Source: Sphingobacterium sp.
GTDB lineage: Bacteria > Bacteroidota > Bacteroidia > Sphingobacteriales > Sphingobacteriaceae
Direction of reading: 5' to 3'
NCBI GenBank assembly: GCA_031286695.1
Contig: JAITTY010000006.1
Coordinates: forward strand, 1,116,001 to 1,180,000
Length of the DNA stretch: 64,000 bases
The notes beneath the pieces are model-generated. The model was not told where the DNA came from. It saw only the letters and a list, made by a program, of their open reading frames with translations, and ran no database searches. The first letter of the stretch is position 1. Each line of letters begins with the position of its first letter. Positions 54,654 to 63,687 of this stretch are shown piece after piece. The translations under genes and the position numbers were made by a program.

Positions 54654-55772
54654 TTACATGGTGGATTTTTTAGTTGGTTGAACTTGCATTCCATCATTAA
54701 GCATATCAATTCTATTCATAACGATTTTTTCACCAGCTGTGAGTCCTGATTTTAGTAAATAGGCGTTAGCTGTATTTCCTGCAATTTCAATCTGTTTCAT
54801 GGAAATTTTATTTTTCTCACCAATAACATACACGAAATAGCGGTCTTGAATATCCTTGACAGCGGCCATAGGTACCAACAACACGTTTTCATGCGCTTTT
54901 TTCAAGATTACTTTGGCTGAGCCACCCGAACGGAGAATTTTTTCAGGATTGGTGAAACTTGCCTTAAGTGCCATACTTCCAGTTGTTCTGTCGATGTTAC
55001 CACTGGCTAATTCGACTTTCCCCGAATGGTTGTATGCGGTTCCATCAGCCAGTAATAGCGTTGCTTGTTGATTGGATGGTTTGTTATTCTGATCTTTGAT
55101 AAAGGCTATAAAATCGGCCTCACTCAATGAAAAATACACATTTACGGTATTGATTTCAGATAGCGTTGTTAAAGGTGTCGCATCTGCTGCGGTAATTAAA
55201 TTTCCGATCCGATTAGGAATACGGCCGATATAACCACTCACTGGTGCATTGATCAACGTAAATTTGGCATTTATTTGAGATGAACCGAGTGCAGCTTGTG
55301 CTTGCGCTACCTGTGCTTTAGCTGCGGCATAATTGGCCTCTGCAGTTTTTAACTGTAATTCGGTATACACTTTACCTTCAACAAGTGGTTTGATTTTTTC
55401 AATCTCCAATTTCGCGTTTTGTTCTGCCGATAAAGCAGCTTGGTAAGCTGCCTTGCTGTTGTTTACTTGTTCGTTGTAGACATCAGCTTTTATTTTGAAA
55501 AGGGGTTGACCCTGGGAAACATAGTCTCCTTCTTTGACATAAATCTGATCAAGATAACCCGTTACCTGCGCTTTGACATCGACGTTGACGGTCCCCTCTA
55601 ATGTACCAGGATATTTTTTTTCGGTCTCCGCGTGGGTAGGAGATAATTCGATAAAGTCAACAGTAACTGCCTGCTCTTGCGGTTGTTCTTGGTTGCCTCC
55701 ACAGGACGATAATAATGCTGCTGCTGTAATAAGTGTAAGGAAAGGTTTTAAAGTCATCGTTCTTTGTGCCAT
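54654..55772 (-). CDS. RND pump 2: periplasmic adaptor lipoprotein
   Basis: The 372-residue adaptor has the lipobox TAAALLSSC followed by GGNQEQPQEQ, two lipoyl halves around an alpha hairpin (GTVNVDVKAQVTGYLDQIYVKEGDYVSQGQPLF and FTLINAPVSGYIGRIPNRIG), and the barrel segment ELASGNIDRTTGSMALKASF. The start could also be the Met five codons later. It leads the pump 2 operon and has a promoter candidate at 55793-55826. Confidence 0.93.
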   Translation of the reverse strand: MAQRTMTLKPFLTLITAAALLSSCGGNQEQPQEQAVTVDFIELSPTHAETEKKYPGTLEGTVNVDVKAQVTGYLDQIYVKEGDYVSQGQPLFKIKADVYNEQVNNSKAAYQAALSAEQNAKLEIEKIKPLVEGKVYTELQLKTAEANYAAAKAQVAQAQAALGSSQINAKFTLINAPVSGYIGRIPNRIGNLITAADATPLTTLSEINTVNVYFSLSEADFIAFIKDQNNKPSNQQATLLLADGTAYNHSGKVELASGNIDRTTGSMALKASFTNPEKILRSGGSAKVILKKAHENVLLVPMAAVKDIQDRYFVYVIGEKNKISMKQIEIAGNTANAYLLKSGLTAGEKIVMNRIDMLNDGMQVQPTKKSTM

Positions 55773-55792
55773 TTTATCATTTTATAATGAAA

Positions 55793-55826
55793 CAAAGAAA
55801 AGAATTCTTTTAAGCCATAAGGCAAA
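55793..55826 (-). promoter_or_regulatory. Candidate promoter and palindrome before RND pump 2
   Basis: On the reverse strand TTTG (55826-55823) and TTTCTTTG (55800-55793, one mismatch) are 22 nt apart. The spacer contains the perfect 14-bp palindrome AAAAGAATTCTTTT (55798-55811). A near-palindrome ACTGAAACGTATCAGT (55855-55870) lies just upstream. These are candidate regulator sites, not proven ones. Confidence 0.35.
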
Positions 55827-56014
55827 GAAATCTACCGAGACGTTACAATTGCTTACTGAAACGTATCAGTGATGATCTGAATTTTACGACATTAAATGGT
55901 ACGATCCAATTGTGTTGAAGATATTGGTCTTATCGATTGACATTCCCTTCTTCATCGCGAAAAACTTACTTTACCTTTCTGACGAAAAAAGGAGCAAGCG
56001 GATCAGTTTTAACA

Positions 56015-56776
56015 TTAATAGTCTAACCAATTTTTTAGCAGTTGAGCCTTTTCTCTGCTCACAAGGATTTCCACCTGATCGTTATTTTTAATCTCTATTT
56101 TTAGTTTTCCGTTGAAGTGGTTATGTAATCTTTTGATCGCATCTATATGTACAATGAACTGCCTGTTGGCGCGAAAAAATACTTTTGGATTTAATTGCTG
56201 TTCGAGTTCTTCCATTGTTTGAGGGACAATTTCGACAGTACCACATTTGAGTTGCGCATGAGTAAGTTTAAATTCGGAGTAGAAGTATAATATCTCTTCA
56301 ACGAGAACGGTTTTATAGCCGTCTTTGAATGGAATTAGAAAGCGTGAGCGAAAATCTTTCGGATAGATAAAATCCAATAAACCTTGAAGCGGTTGTTGGT
56401 TGATCTGGAGATCTTTTTGATAGTCAAGTTTTTGGATGGCATTTTCCAGCTCTGTTTTTTCTACAGGTTTAAGCAAATAATCTATGCTATTGAATTTAAA
56501 GGCCCTCACAGCGTATTCGTCAAATGCTGTTGTAAATATGATTGGACAGTCTATTTTTATGGTCTCTAATATTTCAAAGCTTAAACCATCGGATAGACGA
56601 ATATCCATCATCACCAGGTCGGGAAGTTCATTGCTATTGAACCAGTTGATGCTATCAGCGATATTATCTAGCACATCTAAAATAACGATGGATGGCTTTA
56701 TTTCCTTCAAAAGTCGTTTTAAACGATCGGCATTGAGTTTTTCGTCCTCGATGATTAATACTTTGGTTATATTCAT
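56015..56776 (-). CDS. LytTR-family response regulator
   Basis: The 253-residue regulator has an N-terminal receiver (VLIIEDEKLNADRLKRLL, phospho-acceptor Asp58 in VMMDIRLSDG, Thr83, Lys103 in LLKPVEK) and a C-terminal LytTR DNA-binding domain (VEEILYFYSEFKLTHAQL, FFRANRQFIVHIDAIKRL and VSREKAQLLKNWL). Its start overlaps the kinase stop by one base. The pair sits between RND pumps 2 and 3, so control of one of them is plausible but unproven. Confidence 0.93.
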   Translation of the reverse strand: MNITKVLIIEDEKLNADRLKRLLKEIKPSIVILDVLDNIADSINWFNSNELPDLVMMDIRLSDGLSFEILETIKIDCPIIFTTAFDEYAVRAFKFNSIDYLLKPVEKTELENAIQKLDYQKDLQINQQPLQGLLDFIYPKDFRSRFLIPFKDGYKTVLVEEILYFYSEFKLTHAQLKCGTVEIVPQTMEELEQQLNPKVFFRANRQFIVHIDAIKRLHNHFNGKLKIEIKNNDQVEILVSREKAQLLKNWLDY

Positions 56777-57879
56777 TATGCTTGCGCTAAAAGTGGGAGG
56801 ATAACGTTAAATGTTTTGCCATCATTCTTTATTTGCAGTTTTAAGTTGGATAGCAGATCGTATCTTTTAATGATGTTTGAAATCCCGATTCCCGATGATT
56901 CGGATACATTCTCAATAGGGATTAATATATTTTCAACAACAAGTTGATTCTGGGAGTTGGTGTATACCTTTATTTTCAGCGGTTTTCTCTTATTTGTCTG
57001 ATTATGCTTTAATGCATTTTCTACCAATAATTGTAAGGTAAGAGGAGGTAATTGGCAATTGCGTTTGGCGGGATTGACGTTTATTTCGAAGTTTACCCCA
57101 TCGCCAAATCGGTTTTTGATGAGAAATATGTATGAATTTAGAAAGTTGAGTTCTTCTTCGAGTGAGATAATGTCCTTTTTGGAATTGACAAGAAGGTAGC
57201 GATATATTTTGGAGAAGTTTTCTGCATATTCATAGCCTAATTGTTGGTCTTCGAGGATGATTTCTGAGAGCACGCTCAGGTTATTAAAGACAAAATGGGG
57301 GTCGATCTGTAATTTTAACGATTGAAGTTCTGTTTCAAGAATGACCTGATCAAGCTTTGCTGCGCGCATGGATTCATTCTTCCAGTTGGTGATCAAATGA
57401 CTACCAATATTGATCCCCATTATCATCAACGCAATCAATACACTGATTGTAATGTTTTGAATCATCCCCCTTTTTTCCTCCAAAGATGGGGCTATAGTAA
57501 CATTTTGAGGTCCAAAATAATATTTTGAAATCAGGTACTCCAGAAGTAAATTGATAAAGAGTACTGCAAAAAGGTTGATGACGGTTTCAAGTAAAAGTCG
57601 CTCTGTCGGACTATCTTTCCAGGTTAAGAACTTATTAAGCTTGTCATGGACAATGATACTAAATTCGGAAATGATAAAGCTGTAAATGATCGTAAATGTC
57701 CATTCACCAAGTATTTCGAACATATTCCGTTTAAAATAGCCATCCCAGCAACTCGAGAAAGGATCAATAATATAGGCGACGAGATAAATAAGCAGAAAGG
57801 ACAGAAAGGTAAATATCAGCCTTTTTTTATTTGTACTAATTAGAGTCTTATCGTTTTTATAGATCGCTATATCCTGCAT
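56776..57879 (-). CDS. LytS-type sensor histidine kinase
   Basis: The 367-residue kinase has four membrane helices (about 21-38, 58-78, 97-118 and 141-163), no extracytoplasmic sensor domain of note, then a coiled linker and the His_kinase domain with LQIDPHFVFNNLSVLSEII (His195). The ATPase part has LPPLTLQLLVENALKHN and SGIGISNIIKRYDLL. It belongs to the class that pairs with LytTR regulators, and is translated directly upstream of one with a one-base overlap. The signal is unknown. Confidence 0.93.
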   Translation of the reverse strand: MQDIAIYKNDKTLISTNKKRLIFTFLSFLLIYLVAYIIDPFSSCWDGYFKRNMFEILGEWTFTIIYSFIISEFSIIVHDKLNKFLTWKDSPTERLLLETVINLFAVLFINLLLEYLISKYYFGPQNVTIAPSLEEKRGMIQNITISVLIALMIMGINIGSHLITNWKNESMRAAKLDQVILETELQSLKLQIDPHFVFNNLSVLSEIILEDQQLGYEYAENFSKIYRYLLVNSKKDIISLEEELNFLNSYIFLIKNRFGDGVNFEINVNPAKRNCQLPPLTLQLLVENALKHNQTNKRKPLKIKVYTNSQNQLVVENILIPIENVSESSGIGISNIIKRYDLLSNLKLQIKNDGKTFNVILPLLAQA

Positions 57880-58183
57880 TCTTTTAACTTATATGTATCG
57901 GTGAAATCTATGCAAATTTCGTAATTCCTTTTAGTATTGGGCGACAAATTTCTGCTGAAGCGTATAAAGCCCCGACTGAAATATCAATTTGATACACTCA
58001 GACGTATATTGACGAAGGCTGGTAGATTATCTAGTTTTGACATATCAGAATATAATTCTTTATGAAATTTGTGTGTTCTGTTTTTTTAATTGGTTGTAAA
58101 TCTTGTTGTTATTTGTTTTTTGTGATCGGTTGGTATAACAGTGTCAAAGAATGACTTTGGAGATGGGGTTCGTTTTTAGCTAT
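57880..58183. other. Intergenic stretch upstream of the two-component operon
   Basis: AT-rich spacer. On the reverse strand TTTG and GAAATTTG elements occur near 57915-57950, but the spacing is long (24 nt) and I do not call a promoter. No frame or repeat stands out. Confidence 0.4.
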
Positions 58184-58225
58184 AAACAGAAAGACTTGAC
58201 ATCATTTCGTCAAGCCTTTCTGTTT
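58184..58225. terminator. Terminator after the DUF4822 gene
   Basis: A long stem (58184-58200 with 58209-58225, one A-C mismatch) has A-rich and T-rich ends and an 8-nt loop. It sits about 40 nt past the DUF4822 stop. Confidence 0.8.
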
Positions 58226-58264
58226 TATTGAGGTAACTATTTTTTCGATGTGTTATCCTGTAAA

Positions 58265-58747
58265 TTATTTTGGCTCTTGATGCGTTGTTGGTGTATGGAT
58301 AATATCGAAATAGATCGTTTTGTCATTAGCGTTTGGATAAACTCTATACGTGAATTCTTTCTTCGTTAATACAGTAATATCAACCACACGAGTAAACAAT
58401 GTTTCTCCAGCAGCATTTTTAGCAACAATTGTTCTCGTTTTACCATCTGCAGATGCGGTCCAGTCGCCGTGCATTTTGGGAGAATTGTCAAGATTGAACA
58501 TGGTAAATGTACCGTCAGATTTGAAATAAGCAAAGCCTACAAAATTTGACACATTAGGATCTGTTAACACGACACTTTCTCCTTTATTATTTTTTGCGTT
58601 TGTTGTTTCCCAGGGTGTACTGGCCAATATTTCGCTTGGTGTAAGCTGTGGCTCAACAACAGTTTCGTCATCTTTACTGCAGCTCACCGCTACTAATGTG
58701 CTTAAGGCGATACATACCGCTAATGCAATCTTTTTTAAATCTCTCAT
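58265..58747 (-). CDS. DUF4822 lipoprotein
   Basis: From the ATG at 58747 the product is 160 residues. It has the lipoprotein signal ALSTLVAVSC, then SKDDETVV and one DUF4822 domain: LTPSEILASTPWETTNAKNNKGE, ANFVGFAY-like NFVGFAYFKSDGTFTMFNLD, SPKMHGDWT, RTIVAKNAAGETLFTRVVDI and FTYRVYP. An ATG at 58771 would fall on the promoter -7 element. The function of DUF4822 is unknown; the lipocalin-like strand pattern suggests a ligand or surface role. It lies between the two-component system and RND pump 3. Confidence 0.87.
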   Translation of the reverse strand: MRDLKKIALAVCIALSTLVAVSCSKDDETVVEPQLTPSEILASTPWETTNAKNNKGESVVLTDPNVSNFVGFAYFKSDGTFTMFNLDNSPKMHGDWTASADGKTRTIVAKNAAGETLFTRVVDITVLTKKEFTYRVYPNANDKTIYFDIIHTPTTHQEPK

Positions 58748-58770
58748 TTTATAAAATTTATATGATGTCA

Positions 58771-58778
58771 CAAAAGTA
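58771..58778 (-). promoter_or_regulatory. -7 element of the DUF4822 promoter
   Basis: TACTTTTG on the reverse strand matches TAnnTTTG exactly and would start transcription near 58765, about 18 nt before the ATG at 58747. No clear -33 TTTG is present at the expected distance. This favours the 58747 start codon. Confidence 0.45.
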
Positions 58779-58956
58779 ATCGCATTGTTTCAGCTATATT
58801 TGTCTCTTTTATTCCAAGGTTTGAAGGATTTATAACGGTGTACGAAATCCTTTTGTTGAAGAATCTCTAAAATAAGAAAAGCGTAAAGTAGGGGATTGAA
58901 GCATTTTTTTAAAAAGGATTTAGCTTACTATGGCGATATAAGCGTGACTATGTACG

Positions 58957-58986
58957 CAAAAAAACAGGGGACCTTGAAAGGCCCCC
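58957..58986 (-). terminator. Intrinsic terminator of the RND pump 3 operon
   Basis: GGGG-A-CCT pairs with AGG-C-CCCC around TGAA (one internal mismatch). On the reverse strand it is followed by seven T. It lies about 50 nt past the outer-membrane-factor stop. Confidence 0.8.
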
Positions 58987-59033
58987 CATCTACCAGATAT
59001 GTATAATAAAATTAGAAAATTGCTTTTTAGGCT

Positions 59034-60479
59034 TTAGTTGTTGCTCCATCCACCTCCTAAGGATCGATATAGATCAACAACAGCAGAAAGCTCTGCTTTT
59101 TTTACCTGAGCGAGTTCAAGCTCACTCTGTAATATATTGCTCTGGGCGGTAATTACTTCCAGATAGGTAGCCATTCCTGTTTCAAATAGAAGGTTCGCAT
59201 GTTTTGTAGCTTCCTTCAAACGGCTGGTTCTCTCCAATGTAATCTTTTGTTTTTCTTTCAATTTCTGGATGGAAACTAAAGCATCCGAGACCTCGCCGGC
59301 AGCAGAAATCACCTTTTGTTTGAAAATCAACACATTTTTTTCTTGTTCGACACGAGCTAATTCATATTGTGTTTTCAGCTCCTTACGTTGGAAAATAGGT
59401 TGTGTAATACTTCCTGTAATCGCACCGAATAGAGACGCAGGTAAGTTAAACCAGTTGCTCGCTTTGAATGCATTTACTCCGGCTTCGGCACTGATGACCA
59501 AAGAAGGATACATTTTTGCTTTTGCGTATTGTTGATAGGCCTGTGAAGCCGTGATAGCGAGTTCCGCTTGTTTAACATCGGGACGATGGCTTAGCAAATC
59601 TGCCGGTATGCCTGTTGCCAATTCTTCGGGAAAGCGTATGTTCGCCAATTTCTCTTCCGTTTTGATCTCCTGGGGGAGTTTTCCACTAAGGATCTGAATC
59701 GCATTTTCCTGCATTCTAATCTGCTGTTCAAAGTCCGGAATGAGGGCTGCTGCGGATAACCGCTGTGCATCAACCTGTTCTAACGCAAGTAGGGTAATGT
59801 CACCAACTTCATATTGCTGTTGGACGATTCGCAAAGTTGTATCGCTTAACTGTAAGTTTTGTTGTGCGATGTCACGCAATTGATAAAGCATCAGAAGTTG
59901 ATAATAACCTTGTGCAACTTGTGCAATTAATTGGGTCTGAATTACTTTTTTCGCTTCTTCTGTCTGCAGATAAGAAGCCAAAGCAGCAATATTTTGGTTT
60001 TTGATTTTACCCCATAGGTCAGCTTCCCAAGACAAGCCCAGAGATGCCGTATAATCTTCGACATGATGTTGGCCCAAAAACTGTCCGAGGCTCAATCCAT
60101 TCATACTATTATTGGATGGATTGGTGCTATTTCCCCGAATCTGCAGCTGTGCCGCAGGAAGATAGTTTGCCTTTGCTTGTTTCAAACTCAGTTGAGATGC
60201 TTCGATATTCTTTAATGCCAGCTGCATATCCAAGTTGTGCTGAATCGCGCTGTCAATTAAAGTTTGTAGGACCTGATCCTTAAAAAAATCGCGCCAAGGA
60301 ATAGAACCTATACTATTTTCTTGCAGTGCTTTTCCCTGATCACGGTATTGATCAGGGAGGCTAGGGGCAAGGTGTTGATTGCTGACCAACTTATCTGTTT
60401 TACAAGACCATGCGACAAAAGACAGGATGAAAACGGTCAGTAATTTTGCTTTGCTATTTATGTATTTAAATGTTGCCAT
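59034..60479 (-). CDS. RND pump 3: outer-membrane factor
   Basis: This 481-residue NodT/OprM-type channel has the signal LTVFILSFVAWSC with a lipidated Cys. Family segments include LSWEADLWGKIKNQNIAALASYLQ, VGDITLLALEQVDAQRLSAAALIPDFE and the end AELSAVVDLYRSLGGGW. It starts 6 nt after the permease. It is the third such factor in the window and resembles the factor of pump 1 in the LxxALEQ-type motifs. Confidence 0.93.
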   Translation of the reverse strand: MATFKYINSKAKLLTVFILSFVAWSCKTDKLVSNQHLAPSLPDQYRDQGKALQENSIGSIPWRDFFKDQVLQTLIDSAIQHNLDMQLALKNIEASQLSLKQAKANYLPAAQLQIRGNSTNPSNNSMNGLSLGQFLGQHHVEDYTASLGLSWEADLWGKIKNQNIAALASYLQTEEAKKVIQTQLIAQVAQGYYQLLMLYQLRDIAQQNLQLSDTTLRIVQQQYEVGDITLLALEQVDAQRLSAAALIPDFEQQIRMQENAIQILSGKLPQEIKTEEKLANIRFPEELATGIPADLLSHRPDVKQAELAITASQAYQQYAKAKMYPSLVISAEAGVNAFKASNWFNLPASLFGAITGSITQPIFQRKELKTQYELARVEQEKNVLIFKQKVISAAGEVSDALVSIQKLKEKQKITLERTSRLKEATKHANLLFETGMATYLEVITAQSNILQSELELAQVKKAELSAVVDLYRSLGGGWSNN

Positions 60480-60485
60480 GATTTA

Positions 60486-63400
60486 CTAATTGTTTGTATG
60501 CACGGGTATTTCCAACGAAACAGCATTATTTTCAGACTGTTTTTGTTGGGGAGCACGTCCTATCTTCTCTTGAATAAATTGGAAGACGATAAAGAGAATA
60601 GGGATAATAAAAAGCCCCAAAACGACTCCTGTAAGCATCCCACCCGCAGCGGCGATACTGATTGAATGATTTCCTTGAGCTGAGGGGCCTACTGCTGTCA
60701 TCATTGGTATCATACCAACAATAAATGCCAGCGAAGTCATGATAATAGGTCTCAAGCGCAATCTTGCCGCTTTAAGTGCAGCACTTGGAATAGAAAGCCC
60801 CTGTTTGCGCCCCTGAATCGCAAATTCTACAATCAAAATCGCATTTTTTGCCAATAAACCAATCAACATGACAAGTGCGACTTGTACATAGATGTTGTTG
60901 GCAATATCAGTGAAACTAATTGCTGCAAATACGCCAAATATACCGGTCGGAATGGAGAGAATAACCGCTAATGGAATGATGTAGCTTTCATACTGTGCTG
61001 CAAGCAAGAAATAAACGAATATCAGACAGAGAATAAAAATCAACGTAGACTGTCCTCCGGAGACAATTTCTTCTTTAGTCATACCTGAGAACTCATAAGT
61101 AAATCCGGTTGGCAATTGTTTTTTCGCAACCTCTTCAACAGCACGGATAGCATCTCCGGAACTATAGCCCGGTTTTGGTATCGCGTTTATTCCAATCGAA
61201 TTAAACAAGTTGTAACGGGATGCTGTTTCCGGTCCATATACACGTTCTAATTTGACTAATGTATTGATGGGAACCATGTCTCCCAATCTGTTTTTTACAA
61301 AAATACCGTCCATCGAAGTTGGTTCACTTCTATCCTTGGCATCAGCTTGAACCATCACACGATAATACTTTCCAAAACGATTAAAATCTGAGGCTTGGGC
61401 ACTACCGAAGTAGGCCTGCATGGTCTGTAATATACTTTTTGTGCTTACGCCAAGTTGTTCTGCTTTGATATCATCTACCTGGAGTTCATATTGTGGATAA
61501 TCCGCTTTAAAGGTTGTGAAAGCCATCATGATTTCGGGACGTTTCATCAATTCGCCAATAAACTTTTGGCCTATGCCACTGAATTTTCCGAGTTGTCCAC
61601 CGGTCCGGTCCTGCAGTACCATATCCAGACCATCCACGTTACTGAATCCTGGGACAGTAGGGAAGGTAAAGACAAAGAAATTTGCCCCTTTGATATTTGC
61701 CAAGCGTTGATTGACGTCGGCCATAATAGCATTGATGTCTTTTATCTTGCCACGATCTTCATGTGGTTTAAGAAGGATAAATGCAACACCGGCTGAGGGA
61801 CTTGTGGATTGTGTCAAAATATTGAAACCAGCAAGTACATTTAAAGTTTTGGTAAAATCAGCATGTTGAAGTTGTTTCTCCGCTTCGGCCAATGCACCAG
61901 ATGTACGGTCTAAAGAGGCTCCGGCAGGCATTGATAACGAGACTGCAATAAATCCTTGATCTTCCGAAGGAATAAATCCTGTAGGCGTTTTGCGGATCAT
62001 AAATACGGTTAAAAGTAGTGTAATGCCCAGTCCTGCAAATGCAACCCACTTATAACGAATTAAAAACCGTAAGCTACCTAAATAATTTTTCGTAAGTCGG
62101 TCAAAGCCAACATTGAATCCAGCGAAGAAACGTTCTTTAAAATTGAGCTTCTTAGCGTCAGCATGTGCATGATGCGTCGGTTTTAAAAATAACGCACAAA
62201 GGGCAGGGCTCAGTGTCAAGGCATTAATTGCAGAAATAACGATCGCAATTGCTAGTGTGAACGCAAACTGCCTATAAAAGACACCTGTGGAACCTTCCAT
62301 AAAACCGATGGGAAGGAACACCGCAGACATGACCAACGTGATGGATATAATCGCTCCGGTGATTTCACTCATGGCAGAGGTTGTCGCCAATTTAGGCGGT
62401 AAGTTCTCATGCTCCATTTTAGCATGAACAGCTTCCACCACCACGATTGCATCATCGACGACAATACCGATGGCAAGCACGAGCGCAAACAAAGTCAGTA
62501 AGTTGATGGAAAAGCCAAAGAGCTGCATAAAGAAAAATGTTCCTACAATGGCTACCGGTACAGCTATTGCAGGTATCAAAGTCGATCTAAAATCCTGCAG
62601 GAATAGAAAAACAACTAAAAATACAAGTACAAATGCTTCAACCAATGTGTGTTTTACTTGATCAATAGACTGATCAAGGGCATCTTTGGTATTGTATAAA
62701 ACAAGATATTTGACCCCTTTAGGAAAACTTAAGGATGCTTTTTCCATAAATTCTTGGATCGCTATCTGGATCTCATTGGCGTTTGAGCCAGCTAACTGCA
62801 TGACACCAATGTTCAATCCTGCTTTTCCATTGATACGGGTGTGGCTCGCATAGGTATAAGATCCTAATTCTACCCGGGCTACATCTTTAAGTTTTAGCAC
62901 AGAACCATCTGTATTGGAGCGGATAATAATATTTTCGTAGTCACTGGGTTGATTGAGTTTACCTTTATATTTGATAACAAATTCGAATGCTTCGCGACTG
63001 CTTTCTCCGAATTTACCTGGCGCTGCTTCAACGTTTTTATCTTGAATTGCAGCCATTACTTCCTCAGGCGTCAATTTATAAGCCGCCATTTGATTTGGAT
63101 TAAGCCATACGCGCATTGAATAGTCTTTGCTACCACCGAAAGCGAGTGCTTGTCCAACTCCCGGAATACGTTTAAGCTCAGGGATAATATTGATCTGTGC
63201 GTAATTGGTAATGAAGGTTTGATCGTATTTACCTTGATCTTCCGTGTAGAGATCCAATACCATGATTAAGCTGTTTTGTTGTTTTGCAGTCGTGATTCCG
63301 GCTTGTACAACTTCCGCCGGTAATTGGCTGGTTGCCTGTGCCACACGATTTTGAACATTGACAGCAGCTTGGTCTGGGTCTGTACCAAGTTTAAAATATA

Positions 63401-63674
63401 CGGTAATCATCAGGGAGCCGTCGTTACTGGCGGTGGAGCTCATATAGCTCATATTTTCTACACCGTTGATGGACTCTTCTAGTGAGGGAGCTACAGCACG
63501 AAGAACAGTTTCGGCATTTGCCCCGGGGTATAGTGCCGTTACTTGCACCGCTGGCGGTGCTATATCAGGGAACTGCTGCAATGGCAGTTTTAAGATACCG
63601 ATCACACCCAATATGACCAGTAATATGGAGATAACGGTGGCGAGTACCGGTCGTTCTATAAATTTCTTAAGCAT
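60486..63674 (-). CDS. RND pump 3: permease (HAE1/AcrB family)
   Basis: The 1062-residue permease starts MLKKFIERPVLATVISI, followed by FPDIAPPAVQVTALYPGANAETV. It has the relay GIVVDDAIVVVEAVHAKM and the end ARLRLRPIIMTSLAFIVG. The C-terminal cytoplasmic tail is longer than in the others and carries GRAPQQKQSENNAVSLEIP. It is closest to the pump 2 permease in this window, which points to an old duplication of the operon. Confidence 0.95.
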   Translation of the reverse strand: MLKKFIERPVLATVISILLVILGVIGILKLPLQQFPDIAPPAVQVTALYPGANAETVLRAVAPSLEESINGVENMSYMSSTASNDGSLMITVYFKLGTDPDQAAVNVQNRVAQATSQLPAEVVQAGITTAKQQNSLIMVLDLYTEDQGKYDQTFITNYAQINIIPELKRIPGVGQALAFGGSKDYSMRVWLNPNQMAAYKLTPEEVMAAIQDKNVEAAPGKFGESSREAFEFVIKYKGKLNQPSDYENIIIRSNTDGSVLKLKDVARVELGSYTYASHTRINGKAGLNIGVMQLAGSNANEIQIAIQEFMEKASLSFPKGVKYLVLYNTKDALDQSIDQVKHTLVEAFVLVFLVVFLFLQDFRSTLIPAIAVPVAIVGTFFFMQLFGFSINLLTLFALVLAIGIVVDDAIVVVEAVHAKMEHENLPPKLATTSAMSEITGAIISITLVMSAVFLPIGFMEGSTGVFYRQFAFTLAIAIVISAINALTLSPALCALFLKPTHHAHADAKKLNFKERFFAGFNVGFDRLTKNYLGSLRFLIRYKWVAFAGLGITLLLTVFMIRKTPTGFIPSEDQGFIAVSLSMPAGASLDRTSGALAEAEKQLQHADFTKTLNVLAGFNILTQSTSPSAGVAFILLKPHEDRGKIKDINAIMADVNQRLANIKGANFFVFTFPTVPGFSNVDGLDMVLQDRTGGQLGKFSGIGQKFIGELMKRPEIMMAFTTFKADYPQYELQVDDIKAEQLGVSTKSILQTMQAYFGSAQASDFNRFGKYYRVMVQADAKDRSEPTSMDGIFVKNRLGDMVPINTLVKLERVYGPETASRYNLFNSIGINAIPKPGYSSGDAIRAVEEVAKKQLPTGFTYEFSGMTKEEIVSGGQSTLIFILCLIFVYFLLAAQYESYIIPLAVILSIPTGIFGVFAAISFTDIANNIYVQVALVMLIGLLAKNAILIVEFAIQGRKQGLSIPSAALKAARLRLRPIIMTSLAFIVGMIPMMTAVGPSAQGNHSISIAAAGGMLTGVVLGLFIIPILFIVFQFIQEKIGRAPQQKQSENNAVSLEIPVHTNN

Positions 63675-63687
63675 GTGATTTTTCTAA

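Noticed and set aside
58748..58771. Upstream start of the DUF4822 gene at 58771
   Set aside because: That ATG lies on a perfect -7 promoter element, and the signal peptide fits the 58747 start better.
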